45,984 bases of DNA from Streptomyces sp. NRRL WC-3618 (GTDB lineage Bacteria > Actinomycetota > Actinomycetes > Streptomycetales > Streptomycetaceae). Made by a program: the position numbers and the translations under genes. This document shows, piece after piece, positions 1 to 8,864 of this stretch (position 1 is the stretch's first letter; each line of letters begins with the position of its first letter). The notes under the pieces are model-generated. The model made no database searches. It was not told the origin of the DNA and saw only the letters and a list, made by a program, of their open reading frames with translations. The stretch is taken from the NCBI RefSeq assembly GCF_001280005.1, contig NZ_LGDW01000458.1:1-45984 (forward strand). Direction: 5' to 3'.

Positions 1-1
1 A

Positions 2-41
2 CCCTCACCTCACCCCCAAGCCCTCACCTCACCCCCCAAAA
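2..41. repeat. Two-copy 20-bp direct repeat at window start
   Basis: A C/A-rich block beginning CCCTCACCTCACCCCC occurs twice head to tail just upstream of the first gene. It looks like simple-sequence expansion in the intergenic leader; no function can be assigned. Confidence 0.5.
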
Positions 42-69
42 CCCGCGGAGCGCCCCGTACAGTTCGAAC

Positions 70-801
70 ATGACCGATCCGAACGCCACTTCGCGTCCCA
101 CTCAGGCCGTGGTCCTCGCCGGCGGCCAGGGCTCCCGGCTGCGCCCCTACACCGACGACCGGCCGAAGCCGATGGTCGAGATCCCCGGCACGGGGACGCC
201 GATCATCGGCCATCAGCTTGTCTGGCTCGCCGAAGAGGGCGTGACGGACGTCGTCGTCAGCTGTGGACACCTCGCCGAGGTGCTGCAGAAGTGGCTCGCG
301 ACCGCCGACCTGCCACTGAACGTGTCGACGGTCGTCGAGACCGAACCTCTCGGCCGTGGCGGCGGCCTGAGGTACGCCGCCGCACATCTTCCCGCCCCTG
401 ACCAGCCCTGGTACGCCACCAACGGGGACATCTGGACCCGTTTCTCGCTGCGTGACATGGCCGACTTCCACACCGAGCGGGACGCCGTGGCGACCCTCGC
501 CCTGGCCCGTCCGCGGCTGCCGTGGGGCGCCGTGCAGACGGACGGGTTCGGTCACATCACGGACTTCATAGAGTCCCCTCCGTCGCCCTTCGAGATCAAC
601 GCGGGCGTGTACGTCTTCTCCTCCGAGTTCGCCGCCCTCCTCCCGGAGCGGGGCGACCACGAACGTACGACGTTCCCTCATCTGGCCCGCGAACTGCGGC
701 TGGCCGGCTTCCCGATCCCGCACGGTGCCTACTGGCGTGCCATCGACACCGCGAAGGACCTCACCGAGGCCGCGAAGGAGCTTGCGGCGCTGGGCCGTTG
801 A
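70..801 (+). CDS. NDP-sugar nucleotidyltransferase (glucose-1-phosphate nucleotidyltransferase family)
   Basis: A 243-residue cytosolic enzyme of the NTP-transferase superfamily (RfbA/GlmU-N-like), expected to join a nucleoside triphosphate to a sugar 1-phosphate. The nucleotide-binding signature LAGGQGSRLRPYTDDRPKPM lies at about residues 17-36, and the sugar-side motifs NGDIW and EINAGVYVF follow. It has no C-terminal left-handed beta-helix, so it is a stand-alone catalytic domain. The ATG at 70 is used; a GGAG about 20 bp upstream is rather far, so the mRNA may be short-leadered. It converges on the DoxX gene and the two share a strong hairpin terminator. The exact sugar and nucleotide cannot be read from sequence; mannose-1-phosphate guanylyl- or glucose-1-phosphate thymidylyl-transfer are both possible. 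Confidence 0.85.
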   Translation: MTDPNATSRPTQAVVLAGGQGSRLRPYTDDRPKPMVEIPGTGTPIIGHQLVWLAEEGVTDVVVSCGHLAEVLQKWLATADLPLNVSTVVETEPLGRGGGLRYAAAHLPAPDQPWYATNGDIWTRFSLRDMADFHTERDAVATLALARPRLPWGAVQTDGFGHITDFIESPPSPFEINAGVYVFSSEFAALLPERGDHERTTFPHLARELRLAGFPIPHGAYWRAIDTAKDLTEAAKELAALGR

Positions 802-840
802 GGCGGCGTACGTCGAAAGCTTTTGTCCGTACGTGAAGGA

Positions 841-877
841 AACGGGGTCCCGCGCTGTCACAGCGCGGGACCCCGTT
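841..877. terminator. Bidirectional intrinsic terminator
   Basis: A perfect 17-bp stem (841-857 with 861-877) with a TCA loop lies between the convergent nucleotidyltransferase and DoxX genes. The stem is GC-rich without a strong U tract, as is common in Streptomyces. Confidence 0.85.
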
Positions 878-894
878 CACGTAACTGCCTGCCG

Positions 895-2646
895 CTAGCC
901 CAGGAGGCCGCCGACCAGTCCCGGCTGGCCCGTGGAGGAGCCGCCGGTGCTGCCGTCGCCGGTACCGCTGGTGCTGCCGCCCGTGGAGCCTCCGTCGGTG
1001 CCGCCGGGGGTGCCCGTGCTGCCGCCCGAGGAGGACGGTCCGGCGGTGGTGGTGCTGGGTGCCTGCTGGACCGGGGTGGTCTGCTGCGGCGGGGCCTGGC
1101 CGGCGCTGCGCTGGGTCTGGCTGGGCCGGCTTCCGGTGACGCTGCCGCTCTCGCGGGCCTCCTCGGGGGTGGTGGCGCCGCCGGTCGCGGGAGAGGCCGA
1201 AGTGGCGCTCTGCGTCGGTGACTTGGTGGCCGCCGAGGGACTCTTGGAGGCGCGGTGTTCGCGGGACTGCTCGGGGAGCGGGGAGCCGGGGAGTTCGTTG
1301 CGCGGGGCCTCTCCGGGGCCGGGGACGACCACGCGGTCGGCGTCACGGACGGCGCCGCCGAGGAGCGAGCCGATGAGGAGCGTGAGCCCGATGACGACGG
1401 CCGTGACGAGGGCGCCGCGGCGCAGGACGTAGGCGCGCAGCTCCCAGATGTCCGTACGGGGTCCGAGCCGGCGCCAGGCGCTGCCGGCGAGGCGGCCGTC
1501 GATGGAGTAGACGGGGGCGCCGGCGATGATCAGCGGCGACCAGGCCGCCAGGTAGATGATGTCGGGGGCGTCGTAGACGGGGACGCTCTTCCAGCTGACG
1601 GTGAGGAGCAGCGCGGCGGAGAGCAGGGCGCCGCCGACCGCGGCGACCCGCTGCCACAGGCCCAGGACCGTGAGGACTCCCACGATGACCTGGAGGAAGG
1701 CGATGACGAGTCCGGAGCCTACGGGGTGCTGGAGGGCGAACTGCCGCAGTGGTTCGGCGACTTCCCAGGGGTGCAGGGTGTTGAGCCACTTCACCATGGA
1801 GCCGCGTTTGCCGCCGTCGAAGTAGACGGGGTCGCAGAGCTTGCCCATGCCGGCGTAGATGGAGATGAAGCCGAGGAAGATGCGCAGCGGGAGCAGGACG
1901 ACGCCGAGGTTCATCCGGCGGCCGGGGTAATAGGCGTGCCGGACGGGGTCGTTGGTGTGGCGTTTGCCGCCGGTGCGCCGTCCGTCGGCGTCCCGCTCGT
2001 GGGCTTCGTCGCCCTCGTAGCCGAACTCGTCGTCGCCGTAGCCGTGTTGGCCGTACCTGGAGTCGCCGTACCCGGAGTCGCCATATCCGGCTTCCTCGTA
2101 TGCGCTGCCGCTGGTGCGCATGTGGGGGAGCAGGCGGCCGGGGTCGGAGCCGTGGGTGCGTTGGCTGCCGACGATCGGGGTCTCGACGGTCTGGTCGAGG
2201 GTGCTGCCGGCGTAGTCGAGTTCACCGTCGGCAGGGCCGATGCGGGGGATGACCTGGGTCGCTCCGGCGTCGCCGGCCGGCGGCTGCTCGCCGTGGCGCA
2301 CGCTGGAGCCCCGTACGGCCTGGAGCAGGCGGTGTGCGCCGGTGTCGTCGGGCGCCGACCTGCCGCTCCAGACGACGGGTGCCCGGCGTCGGACGGCCGT
2401 GGCGCCGCCGGCGCCGACGACGGGGACGCGCGTCGTGTCCTGGGAGGCGCCGAGGTGCCGGGCGACGCGGGACGACGGTGCCGCCCGCCGGGTCGAGGCC
2501 CCCAACTGCACGCGGAAGCTCGCATGGTTGACGATGACCTGCGCCGGATCGCTCGGCACCTTCACCATGCTCAGCGCGGGAGCGTCGTCGTATCCCGACG
2601 AGCGGTCCCCCGTGGGTGTGCGGGGTGTTCTGGTGTCCACACTCAT
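895..2646 (-). CDS. DoxX-family membrane protein with long disordered N- and C-termini
   Basis: A 583-residue protein with three regions. The first 240 or so residues are low-complexity and hydrophilic, including a Tyr-Gly-Asp repeat block (GYGDS copies near residues 188-215). A DoxX-like four-helix membrane core follows (from about residue 245, RMNLGVVLLPLRIFLGFISI, through ALLLTVSW and the next helix), and then another transmembrane helix (ALVTAVVIGLTLLIGSLLGG) near residue 420. The last 150 residues are a Ser/Thr/Gly/Pro tail. DoxX proteins are integral membrane proteins often tied to respiratory or redox functions; the role of this long actinobacterial form is not known to me. The ATG at 2646 is used. 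It is the most 5' gene-proximal member of a minus-strand row with rlmB and cysS but has its own upstream region. Confidence 0.8.
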   Translation of the reverse strand: MSVDTRTPRTPTGDRSSGYDDAPALSMVKVPSDPAQVIVNHASFRVQLGASTRRAAPSSRVARHLGASQDTTRVPVVGAGGATAVRRRAPVVWSGRSAPDDTGAHRLLQAVRGSSVRHGEQPPAGDAGATQVIPRIGPADGELDYAGSTLDQTVETPIVGSQRTHGSDPGRLLPHMRTSGSAYEEAGYGDSGYGDSRYGQHGYGDDEFGYEGDEAHERDADGRRTGGKRHTNDPVRHAYYPGRRMNLGVVLLPLRIFLGFISIYAGMGKLCDPVYFDGGKRGSMVKWLNTLHPWEVAEPLRQFALQHPVGSGLVIAFLQVIVGVLTVLGLWQRVAAVGGALLSAALLLTVSWKSVPVYDAPDIIYLAAWSPLIIAGAPVYSIDGRLAGSAWRRLGPRTDIWELRAYVLRRGALVTAVVIGLTLLIGSLLGGAVRDADRVVVPGPGEAPRNELPGSPLPEQSREHRASKSPSAATKSPTQSATSASPATGGATTPEEARESGSVTGSRPSQTQRSAGQAPPQQTTPVQQAPSTTTAGPSSSGGSTGTPGGTDGGSTGGSTSGTGDGSTGGSSTGQPGLVGGLLG

Positions 2647-2764
2647 CTAACCGAGTGACGTGACGTTAGGACACTGCCTTTGACTTGGCGGATGTGTCCG
2701 GACCGCGTCAAGGTCACGTCACCCGCCGGGAATCCCCCGTACGGGTGACGGCGTGCACGCGTGT

Positions 2765-3706
2765 TCAGGCGCGGCGGCGGGCCGCTTCGTAGAGCACGAT
2801 CCCGGCCGCGACACCGGCGTTGAGGGACTCGGTTCCACCGGGCATCGGGATCCGGACGAGGTGGTCGCAGGTCTCCCCGACGAGCCGGGACAGCCCCTTG
2901 CCCTCGCTGCCGACGACGATGACGACGGGTCCGCCGAGGGCGGGCAGGTCGCCGAGCTCCGCTTCCCCGTCGGCGGCGAGACCGACGACGACGATGCCGG
3001 CCTTCTGGTACGCCTCCAGGGTGCGCGTCAGATTGGTGGCGCGGGCGACGGGCGTACGGGCGGCCGCGCCGGCGGAGGTCTTCCAGGCGCCGGCGGTCAT
3101 ACCGGCGGCGCGCCGCTCGGGCACGACGACCCCGTGGCCGCCGAAGGCGGAGACGGAGCGGACGACGGCGCCGAGGTTGCGCGGGTCGGTGACACCGTCG
3201 AGGACGACGATGAGGGGGTCGGCGCCGTTGTCGTAGGCGGCGTTGGCGAGGTCCTCGGGGTGCGCGTACTCGTACGGCGGGACCTGGAGGACGAGGCCCT
3301 GATGGTTGAGGCCGTTGGTCATCCGGTCGAGCTCGGGACGGGGCGCTTCCATGAGGTGGATGCCGCCGCGCTCACCGGCGAGCTGGAGCGCCTCGCGTAC
3401 CCGCTCGTCGTTGTCGATGAACTGCTGGACGTAGAGCATGGACGCGGGCACGCCTTCGCGCAGCGCCTCCACGACCGAGTTGCGTCCGACGACGAGTTCG
3501 GACGAGGTCCGTCCGCCGCGCCCCTTGGGCGCGGGCCGCCGCTGGAGCTGCTTGGCCTTGGCCCCGGCAATACGGTTCTTCTTGTGCCCCTTGCGCGCCT
3601 CGGCGGGCGGCGTCGGGCCCTTGCCTTCGAGCCCCCGGCGCCGCTGGCCGCCACTGCCGACCTGCGCGCCCTTCTTGCCGGACATGCGGCGGTTGTTAGC
3701 GGCCAT
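2765..3706 (-). CDS. rlmB: 23S rRNA (guanosine-2'-O-)-methyltransferase RlmB (SpoU/TrmH family)
   Basis: A 313-residue SPOUT methyltransferase expected to 2'-O-methylate a guanosine of 23S rRNA using S-adenosylmethionine. The basic, disordered N-terminus (about 75 residues, [14 protein letters not shown]) is typical of actinobacterial RlmB. The substrate-binding domain starts at [11 protein letters not shown]. SpoU motif 1 is [13 protein letters not shown]; motifs 2 and 3, which form the trefoil knot and SAM site, are [12 protein letters not shown] and [15 protein letters not shown] near the C-terminus. The ATG at 3706 is chosen; an internal ATG at 3685 (MSGKK) is an alternative. It lies directly downstream of cysS on the same strand, the usual actinobacterial order. 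Confidence 0.93.
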   Translation of the reverse strand: MAANNRRMSGKKGAQVGSGGQRRRGLEGKGPTPPAEARKGHKKNRIAGAKAKQLQRRPAPKGRGGRTSSELVVGRNSVVEALREGVPASMLYVQQFIDNDERVREALQLAGERGGIHLMEAPRPELDRMTNGLNHQGLVLQVPPYEYAHPEDLANAAYDNGADPLIVVLDGVTDPRNLGAVVRSVSAFGGHGVVVPERRAAGMTAGAWKTSAGAAARTPVARATNLTRTLEAYQKAGIVVVGLAADGEAELGDLPALGGPVVIVVGSEGKGLSRLVGETCDHLVRIPMPGGTESLNAGVAAGIVLYEAARRRA

Positions 3707-3751
3707 GACCTACCTGTCTGTGTGAAGGCGTGCGTGTGTACGTCTACGAGT

Positions 3752-3777
3752 GTGCCGCCCGGAGACCCGAGCGGCAC
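3752..3777 (-). terminator. Hairpin downstream of cysS
   Basis: A 7-bp GC stem (GTGCCGC/GCGGCAC) with a 12-nt loop lies 39 bp past the cysS stop. There is no U tract, so it could be a weak terminator or a processing hairpin before rlmB. Confidence 0.35.
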
Positions 3778-3815
3778 AATCGATCAAGGAGATGCGGGTA
3801 TTTGTGCGGAAATGG

Positions 3816-5219
3816 TCAGCGCGGGCCGAGGGTCCAGCGCGGCCCCTGCGGACCGTCCTCGATGACGAGGCCCGACTGGTTGAGCTGATCGCGGATGGCG
3901 TCGGCGGTGCCCCAGTCCTTCCGTCCGCGCGCGGCCTCACGCTGGTCGAGGACGAGTCGTACGAGGCTGTCGACGACCCCGTGGAGGTCTTCGCCCCGGT
4001 CGGCGCCGTCCCCGGCCCAGTGCGGGTCGAGGGGGTCGAGGCCGAGGACGCCGAGCATGGCGCGCACCTCGGCGAGGCGGGCGACGGCGGCTTCCTTGTC
4101 GTCGGCGGCGAGGGCGGAGTTGCCCTGTCTGACGGTGGTGTGGACGATGGCGAGGGCCTGCGGCACGCCCAGGTCGTCGTCCATGGCCTCGGCGAAGGCG
4201 GGCGGCACCTCGGCGGAGGGCTCGACGACGCCCCCGGCCTTCTCGATGACGCGCTGGACGAAGCCTTCGATGCGGGCGAACGCCGACTCGGCCTCGCGCA
4301 GGGCGTCTTCGCTGTACTCGATCATCGAGCGGTAGTGCGGGGTGCCGAGGTAGTAGCGCAGGACGATGGGCCGCCAGGCCTTGACCATCTCGCTGACGAG
4401 GACGGAGTTGCCGAGGGACTTCGACATCTTCTCGCCGCTCATGGTGACCCAGGCGTTGTGCAGCCAGTACCCGGCGAAGTCGTCGCCGAAGGCCTTGGCC
4501 TGGGCGATCTCGTTCTCGTGGTGGGGGAAGATCAGGTCGAGGCCGCCGCCGTGGATGTCGAAGGCGGAACCCAGGTACTTGTGCGCCATGGCGGAGCACT
4601 CCAGGTGCCAGCCGGGCCGGCCCCGCCCCCAGGGCGTCTCCCAGCTCGGCTCGCCCGGCTTCACGGCCTTCCACATGGCGAAGTCGCGGGGGTCGCGCTT
4701 GCCGGTCTCGCCGTCCCCGGAGGGCTGGAGCAGGTTGTCGAGCTCCTGGTTGGACAGCTGGAGGTACCCGGGGAAGGAGCGTACGTCGAAGTAGACGTTG
4801 CCGTCGGCCTCGTACGCGTGCCCGCGCTCGATGAGGCCGCGCATCATCTCGACCATCTCGGTCACGTGCCCGGTGGCACGCGGCTCGTAGGTCGGGGGCA
4901 GGCAACCGAGCGCGCCGTAGCCGTCGTTGAAGGCCCGCTCGTTCTCGAAACCGATGGACCACCAGGGGCGGCCCTGGTCGGCGGCCTTCCTGATGATCTT
5001 GTCGTCGATGTCGGTGACGTTGCGGATGAACGTGACGTCGTAGCCGCGGTACGTGAACCAGCGGCGCAGGATGTCGAAGTTGAGCCCGGACCGGATGTGC
5101 CCGATGTGCGGGGCGGCCTGCACGGTGGCACCACAGAGGTAGATCGAGACACAACCCGGTGTGAGCGGGACGAAGTCACGGATCTGCCGGGCGCTGGTGT
5201 CGTACAGGCGAATGGTCAC
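3816..5219 (-). CDS. cysS: Cysteinyl-tRNA synthetase
   Basis: A 467-residue class I aminoacyl-tRNA synthetase that charges tRNA-Cys. The HIGH motif is at residues 38-41 and KMSKS at 264-268. The zinc-ligand pattern includes Cys29 in the CGATVQ motif, ECSAMAHKYLG and the HHENEIAQ block. The GTG at 5219 (VTIRLYDTSAR) is chosen because it gives the canonical family N-terminus. The open frame continues upstream to 5744 but that extension is out-of-frame shadow of ispF. The gene lies between ispF and rlmB, an order conserved in actinobacteria. Confidence 0.95.
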   Translation of the reverse strand: MTIRLYDTSARQIRDFVPLTPGCVSIYLCGATVQAAPHIGHIRSGLNFDILRRWFTYRGYDVTFIRNVTDIDDKIIRKAADQGRPWWSIGFENERAFNDGYGALGCLPPTYEPRATGHVTEMVEMMRGLIERGHAYEADGNVYFDVRSFPGYLQLSNQELDNLLQPSGDGETGKRDPRDFAMWKAVKPGEPSWETPWGRGRPGWHLECSAMAHKYLGSAFDIHGGGLDLIFPHHENEIAQAKAFGDDFAGYWLHNAWVTMSGEKMSKSLGNSVLVSEMVKAWRPIVLRYYLGTPHYRSMIEYSEDALREAESAFARIEGFVQRVIEKAGGVVEPSAEVPPAFAEAMDDDLGVPQALAIVHTTVRQGNSALAADDKEAAVARLAEVRAMLGVLGLDPLDPHWAGDGADRGEDLHGVVDSLVRLVLDQREAARGRKDWGTADAIRDQLNQSGLVIEDGPQGPRWTLGPR

Positions 5220-5326
5220 GGGTCCAGGGTAGTGGCCCACACCTGGTGCCCTGCGACCCTCGTGCACAAGGGCCACATATTCGTGACATTGCCGTCCAGG
5301 AGCGGGGCCTCCCTGCCTCTCGGCAC

Positions 5327-5833
5327 TCAGCCGGTACGGGCGACCAGTGCCGTGGCCACCGCCATCAGCCCTTCCTCCCGCCCCGGAAACCCGAGCCCGT
5401 CCGTCGTCGCGCCGGACACCGACACCGGCGCCCCGACCGCCTCCGACAGCACCTTCTGCGCTTCCTCGCGCCGCTTCCCGATCTTCGGCCGCGGTCCCAC
5501 CACCTGTACGGCGACGTTGCCGATGGTGAATCCCGCCGCCCGCACGATCCGCGCCGCCTCCGTCAGCAGCGTCACCCCGGACGCCCCGGACCACTCCGGG
5601 CGACCGGTGCCGAAGTGCTGGCCCAGGTCGCCGAGGCCGGCCGCCGAGAACAGCGCGTTGCACGCGGCGTGGGCGACGACGTCCGCGTCGGAGTGACCGG
5701 CGAGACCTGTTCCCTCGCCCTCCCACTTCAGGCCGGCGCACCACAGTTCCCGGCCCTCTTCGAAAGCGTGGATGTCGGTACCGATGCCGACCTGGGGCAG
5801 CACCGGCCCCGGTGCGGTGGGCTCAGAAGCCAT
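5327..5833 (-). CDS. ispF: 2-C-methyl-D-erythritol 2,4-cyclodiphosphate synthase
   Basis: A 168-residue enzyme of the MEP isoprenoid pathway that cyclises CDP-ME 2-phosphate to MEcPP with release of CMP. The metal-binding motif GIGTDIHAF (Asp-x-His) is near residues 16-24, and the second signature [19 protein letters not shown] and the GDLGQHFG segment follow. The ATG at 5833 overlaps the end of ispD by 11 bp, so the two are translationally coupled, matching their consecutive pathway roles. Confidence 0.95.
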   Translation of the reverse strand: MASEPTAPGPVLPQVGIGTDIHAFEEGRELWCAGLKWEGEGTGLAGHSDADVVAHAACNALFSAAGLGDLGQHFGTGRPEWSGASGVTLLTEAARIVRAAGFTIGNVAVQVVGPRPKIGKRREEAQKVLSEAVGAPVSVSGATTDGLGFPGREEGLMAVATALVARTG

Positions 5834-6575
5834 GGTTCAGCCTCCTGCGGGCGAGTACCGCTTCGGCGAGCACCAGGTCCAGCGGCCTGGTCACCTTGAA
5901 CGCCTCCTCGTGTCCGGGCACGACCACGACCGGCAGGCCCAGCTGTTCGACCATGCTCGCGTCGTCGGTGACATTCTCGGTCACCGTCTTGTGGGCCCGC
6001 AGCAGCGTGTCGACGGCGAAACCCTGCGGTGTCTGGACCGCGCGGAGCCTCGCCCGCTCCGGCGTCGCCAGTACCGGTTCCGGTTCCCCGGGCGTGGTGG
6101 CCGGTTCGACCTCCTTGACGGTGTCGGCGAGCGGCAGCGCGGGAACCACGGCCTGGGCGCCGTCCCGTACGGCCTCGATGACGGCGTCGACGGTGTCCAC
6201 CGGTACGAGGGGGCGGGCGGCGTCGTGCACGAGGACGATGTCGATGCCGGGTGGCAGCGCGTCGAGGCCGAGCTTCACCGACTCCTGGCGGGATTCGCCC
6301 CCGGGGACGACGACGAAGTCCGTGCGCTCGGGCAGCGCGTGGGCGTCGAGCAGGGTCCTGACCTCGGCGGCGCCGTCCGGCGGGGCCACGACGACGACGA
6401 GGGAGACGGCGCGGGACGCGGCCATCGCGCGTACCGCGTGGACGAGCATGGGCGTGCCGTTCAGCGTGCGAAGCGCTTTGGGGGCACCCGGGCCGAGGCG
6501 GACGCCCCGGCCGGCGGCCGGAATCACGGCGGCCGTGCGTGCCCCGGGCGGTGTGGGGCGCGATTCGTCAGACAT
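5823..6575 (-). CDS. ispD: 2-C-methyl-D-erythritol 4-phosphate cytidylyltransferase
   Basis: A 250-residue cytidylyltransferase of the MEP pathway, forming CDP-ME from MEP and CTP. The nucleotide-binding loop [17 protein letters not shown] is near residues 19-35 and the family signature [10 protein letters not shown] near residue 118. The ATG at 6575 gives a short hydrophilic leader ([11 protein letters not shown]) before the Rossmann-like core. It is the first gene of the ispD-ispF pair; 402 bp separate it from carD upstream. Confidence 0.95.
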   Translation of the reverse strand: MSDESRPTPPGARTAAVIPAAGRGVRLGPGAPKALRTLNGTPMLVHAVRAMAASRAVSLVVVVAPPDGAAEVRTLLDAHALPERTDFVVVPGGESRQESVKLGLDALPPGIDIVLVHDAARPLVPVDTVDAVIEAVRDGAQAVVPALPLADTVKEVEPATTPGEPEPVLATPERARLRAVQTPQGFAVDTLLRAHKTVTENVTDDASMVEQLGLPVVVVPGHEEAFKVTRPLDLVLAEAVLARRRLNHGF

Positions 6576-6977
6576 CGGTTCCTGTCAGGTTTGTGTGCCG
6601 AGCCCTCGTGGGTATGGCCTGGAGGAGTGCCGGGCGCGAGCCTCGATCGGACCCTTCCGTGACTTCCGGTCGAGTCGGCTCCGGGCCCGGCGCACCAAGT
6701 ATCAGTCAGTACTTCAGTGCTACTGGCAGACCGCGGAGACACCGCTACCGCGGAGAATCCACTGCCGGTAGGGAATTCGCTGATGGCGCCAGTGGTGCCC
6801 CGGATGCGTGACAGGACATCCGGGCACGAACATGCCGCAGCGCCCGGCGACATTGGATACGTCATCGGGCACCGCGGCATTTCTTTGTACTGCTGAGCAC
6901 TGTGCTGCGCTGAGCATTGTGCTGCTGAGCTGAGGCTGAGTGAGCGGGCCCTTTTCAGAGCCCGTGTTCAGCCCGAT
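6576..6977. other. Gene-free spacer between carD and ispD, with hairpins
   Basis: I see no credible coding frame here. The stretch holds a bulged hairpin at 6795-6827 (GTGCCCcGGATG / CATCCGGGCAC), a nested hairpin at 6832-6880 described separately, and a short region of imperfect GCTGAGCA-type repeats (about 6890-6940). The ispD promoter should lie at its left part on the minus strand. Confidence 0.5.
6832..6886 (+). terminator. Orphan plus-strand terminator-like hairpin
   Basis: An outer 7-bp stem (ATGCCGC 6832-6838 with GCGGCAT 6874-6880) encloses a second stem (GCCCG 6842-6846 with CGGGC 6866-6870). TTTCTTT follows on the plus strand. No plus-strand gene precedes it. Confidence 0.4.
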
Positions 6978-7460
6978 TCAGGACGCGAGTACCTCGTCGA
7001 GCAGAGCCTCGGCCTTGTCCTCGTTCGTGTTCTCCGCGAGCGCGAGCTCGCTCACCAGGATCTGGCGAGCCTTGGCGAGCATGCGCTTCTCACCGGCGGA
7101 CAGTCCGCGCTCACGCTCACGACGCCACAGGTCACGCACGACTTCCGCGACCTTGATGACATCGCCGGAGGCGAGCTTCTCCAGATTTGCCTTGTAACGA
7201 CGCGACCAGTTCGTGGGCTCCTCGGCATACGGAGCGCGCAGGACCTCGAAGACCCGGTCCAGCCCTTCCTGACCGACCACATCACGTACGCCGACGAACT
7301 CCGCATTGTCCGCTGGTACACGTACAGTCAGGTCACCCTGGGCGACCTTCAGCACCAAGTAGGTCTTGTCCACGCCTTTGATCTGGCGAGTTTCGATGGC
7401 CTCGATCAGCGCGGCCCCGTGATGGGGATAGACCACGGTGTCGCCAACCTTGAACGTCAT
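6978..7460 (-). CDS. carD: CarD/CdnL-family RNA polymerase-binding regulator
   Basis: A 160-residue CarD-type protein that binds the RNA polymerase beta subunit and stabilises open complexes at housekeeping and rRNA promoters. The N-terminal Tudor-like interaction domain starts at [20 protein letters not shown]. The C-terminal helical DNA-contact domain contains [13 protein letters not shown] and the [19 protein letters not shown] block. Length and start (ATG 7460, preceded by GAAGGGG) fit the family. The gene is monocistronic or heads the ispDF cluster and diverges from the lipoprotein gene across a 659-bp spacer. Confidence 0.95.
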   Translation of the reverse strand: MTFKVGDTVVYPHHGAALIEAIETRQIKGVDKTYLVLKVAQGDLTVRVPADNAEFVGVRDVVGQEGLDRVFEVLRAPYAEEPTNWSRRYKANLEKLASGDVIKVAEVVRDLWRRERERGLSAGEKRMLAKARQILVSELALAENTNEDKAEALLDEVLAS

Positions 7461-8119
7461 GTGACAGGTACCCCTTCCGTGGCTATCCAGGGTAACACGG
7501 AAACGGCAGCTTCTGAATGGCGTTTTCGCAGGTCAGGGCATATCTCGGGGCTTGACAACTGCAACAGGAACGTGCTTCGGAAGCGCCCGGGAGACGAACG
7601 GGAGGGGGGTATTCGCAGGTCGGAGCGGCTCTCCGAACGGAGCGAAACCCAGGCGCCACGCGCGCGCGGAGGCTCCGACGGGCGACCAAACATCCGCTTA
7701 TGTCCGCTTCCAAGTGTGCTACTTCCGTTACTCCGTTCGATGAGCGGAGGCGGGTGGGAGGCGAATCCGGAATTGATCAAGGGGGTCGGCGATCGAGTGG
7801 ATGAGCCATGGATGATCAATTTCCCGATGCCGTCCATTCCTTCACAGCTTCCATCCCTGGTTCCTTCACCCGTTCCTTCGCTCCTTCCTTCACTGGAGAT
7901 TTTCCGGACGGGGTCTTCTGTTTGTCGGCGGCACTTATGTGAATGCCGGACCGCCGTGCCCCGGAAGGGGTCAGAGCGACGACCGGGGCGCCCCGGTCGC
8001 CCGTAGAGGCGGGTCGGGTGCGGCGGCGCGGGAACGGCTCGGTAACCTGAGGCCGCTGACAGTCACTTAGGGCGGCTTTATCGGGAGCTGCCCGTGCGTT
8101 CCAAGGAGTTGCCGCCGCC
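7461..8119. other. Long divergent intergenic region
   Basis: This 659-bp stretch separates carD (-) from the lipoprotein gene (+). The short open frames here have no family-like features. A pyrimidine-rich block of repeated TTCC/CCTTC words runs from about 7835 to 7895. Promoters for both flanking genes must lie here but I could not fix -10/-35 boxes with confidence. Confidence 0.5.
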
Positions 8120-8776
8120 GTGAGCAGCAGCCTTCGACGCGGCGCCCTCGCCGCATCCGCCCTCGCGTTCTCGGTCGCCACGCTCGCCGGGTGCGCGGCC
8201 GGAAACGATGCCCAGACGCTGGAGATCAAGCCGGACAACGCGGCCACGACCGTCGGCGACATCAAGCTGCAGAACGTCGTCGTGATCACCCAGCCGGCGC
8301 GGGAGTCGACCGGCCCGGCCACCGTGTCGGCGGCCGTGTTCAACACCGGCACCACCGCCCAGACGCTTGAGTCGATCACCATCCCCGGCACCGGCAAGAC
8401 CGCCGAGCTGAAGCCTGCCAAGGGCAAGGACCTGAGCGTCCCGGCCGGCGGCTCGCTCATCCTCGGCGGCGCGGGCAACGCCTCCGCCGTGGTGCCCAGC
8501 AGCAGCGAGGCGGTCAAGGACGGCAACGCGCAGAAGGTCACCTTCACCTTCAGCAAGACCGGTGACGTGAGCCTGCGCGCGTTCGTCGTCCCGGCGGAGA
8601 GCTTCTACTCCTCGTGGGGCCCGACCGAGGGTGCGGAGACGCCGGCCACCACCCCCTCGCCGTCCGCGCCCGCCTCCGGCGCGCCTGCCGCGTCCGGTTC
8701 GCCGAGCCCGTCCGGTGCGGCCGGTACGCCCGCCGCCGGCGCCACGCCGAGCACCTCGGCGACGGCCGGTCAGTAA
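8120..8776 (+). CDS. DUF461-type secreted lipoprotein
   Basis: A 218-residue exported lipoprotein. The signal peptide MSSSLRRGALAASALAFSVA ends in the lipobox LAGC, so Cys25 or so should be lipidated. The mature part is a single beta-rich domain (TVGDIKLQNVVVITQPAR, then VSAAVFNTGTTAQTL) typical of the DUF461/CopC-like lipoproteins found next to phoR-phoP in Streptomyces. The last 55 residues are a Pro/Ser/Ala low-complexity tail. The GTG at 8120 is chosen because it gives the signal peptide; AAGGAG sits 11 bp upstream. It converges on phoP with a 25-bp stem terminator between. The function is unknown; a role at the cell surface linked to phosphate or metal handling is only suggested by position. 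Confidence 0.85.
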   Translation: MSSSLRRGALAASALAFSVATLAGCAAGNDAQTLEIKPDNAATTVGDIKLQNVVVITQPARESTGPATVSAAVFNTGTTAQTLESITIPGTGKTAELKPAKGKDLSVPAGGSLILGGAGNASAVVPSSSEAVKDGNAQKVTFTFSKTGDVSLRAFVVPAESFYSSWGPTEGAETPATTPSPSAPASGAPAASGSPSPSGAAGTPAAGATPSTSATAGQ

Positions 8777-8792
8777 CCCCGTACTCAGTAAT

Positions 8793-8847
8793 CGCGTACG
8801 CCGAAGGGCGGCACCTCTTCAGGAGGTGCCGCCCTTCGGCGTACGCG
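8793..8847. terminator. Very strong bidirectional terminator
   Basis: A perfect 25-bp stem (8793-8817 with 8823-8847) with a TTCAG loop lies between the convergent lipoprotein and phoP genes. Confidence 0.92.
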
Positions 8848-8864
8848 CGCGTGTGCGGGTCGGT

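Noticed and set aside
1255..2658. A 467-codon plus-strand open frame opposite the DoxX-type gene
   Set aside because: It is the antisense shadow of a GC-rich gene; its sequence is Gly/Ala/Asp/Val-rich without any recognisable domain, while the minus strand encodes clear membrane helices.
3750..5696. A 648-codon plus-strand open frame opposite cysS
   Set aside because: cysS on the minus strand has HIGH and KMSKS motifs; the opposite frame is compositional.
5220..5744. N-terminal extension of the cysS frame up to 5744
   Set aside because: It overlaps ispF out of frame and is unlike any synthetase; GTG 5219 gives the canonical start.
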